Assembly (NCBI GenBank): GCA_030039575.1
Contig: JASHVH010000482.1
Coordinates: 1 to 14,116 of the forward strand
DNA length: 14,116 bases
Source: Acidimicrobiales bacterium
Lineage (GTDB): Bacteria > Actinomycetota > Acidimicrobiia > Acidimicrobiales > Palsa-688
Reading direction: 5' to 3'
The notes under the pieces are model-generated. The model searched no databases. It had not been told where the DNA came from and was given only the letters and a program-made list of their open reading frames with translations. The position numbers and the translations under genes were made by a program. Shown one piece after another: positions 14,063 to 14,116 of the stretch (position 1 is the stretch's first letter; each line of letters starts with the position of its first letter).

Positions 14063-14116
14063 AGGGCGCGCCCAGGTGGCCGGGCCGGTGGCGCCGGTAC
14101 CACCCCGGGGCCGCTC

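Noticed and set aside
14063..14116. Cobalamin riboswitch before BluB-CobT
   Set aside because: Only 54 bases upstream of the assumed start are in the window, and they form an open coding-like frame; no conserved B12-box could be identified. It may lie outside the window.

Overview
This window is G+C-rich by eye (around 70%), uses many GTG and TTG starts, is densely packed, and has 4-bp overlapping gene pairs. It carries a SigG-like ECF sigma factor with a SnoaL tail, a NarL/DesK-type two-component pair, a Lon protease and a fused BluB-CobT enzyme. Together these point to an actinobacterial chromosome, perhaps a deep-branching or uncultured lineage; the phylum is an inference. I see no tRNA, rRNA, CRISPR array, transposase, phage gene or plasmid gene. 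It reads as ordinary chromosome with several accessory-looking genes.

Left part (1-4116): the 5' portion of a secreted beta-sandwich-like protein (minus strand, running off the left edge), then a dyad-rich spacer, then a complete Lon protease (minus). The ~0.85 kb upstream of lon holds paired GACGTC palindromes, an 8-bp stem-loop, and at its far end a short plus-strand ORF that looks like the C-terminal remnant of a secreted protein.

Middle part (4144-8817): an ABC-2 type exporter (permease and ATPase on the minus strand, overlapping by 4 bp) is divergent from a histidine kinase and LuxR/NarL-type response regulator (plus strand, also overlapping by 4 bp). The likely logic is a signalling pair controlling, or sensing through, its neighbouring exporter. 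Two small DUF202 (YidH-like) membrane proteins follow in tandem.

Right part (9023-14116): a Gfo/Idh/MocA-family oxidoreductase lacking the usual Glu-Lys-Pro motif lysine; a small STAS-like protein converging on, and overlapping by 90 bp, the 3' end of the SigG-like sigma factor; a pyridoxamine-phosphate-oxidase-like flavin/F420 protein divergent from the sigma factor across a 223-bp spacer with a compact palindrome and two direct repeats; and a one-polypeptide BluB-CobT fusion (minus) coupling synthesis of 5,6-dimethylbenzimidazole to its activation for cobalamin assembly.

I see no clearly new multi-gene system. The best leads are the BluB-CobT fusion and its open 5' end, the sigma/STAS antiparallel coding overlap, the lysine-less oxidoreductase, the operator-like spacer at 11723-11765, and the 81-bp nested dyad downstream of lon.
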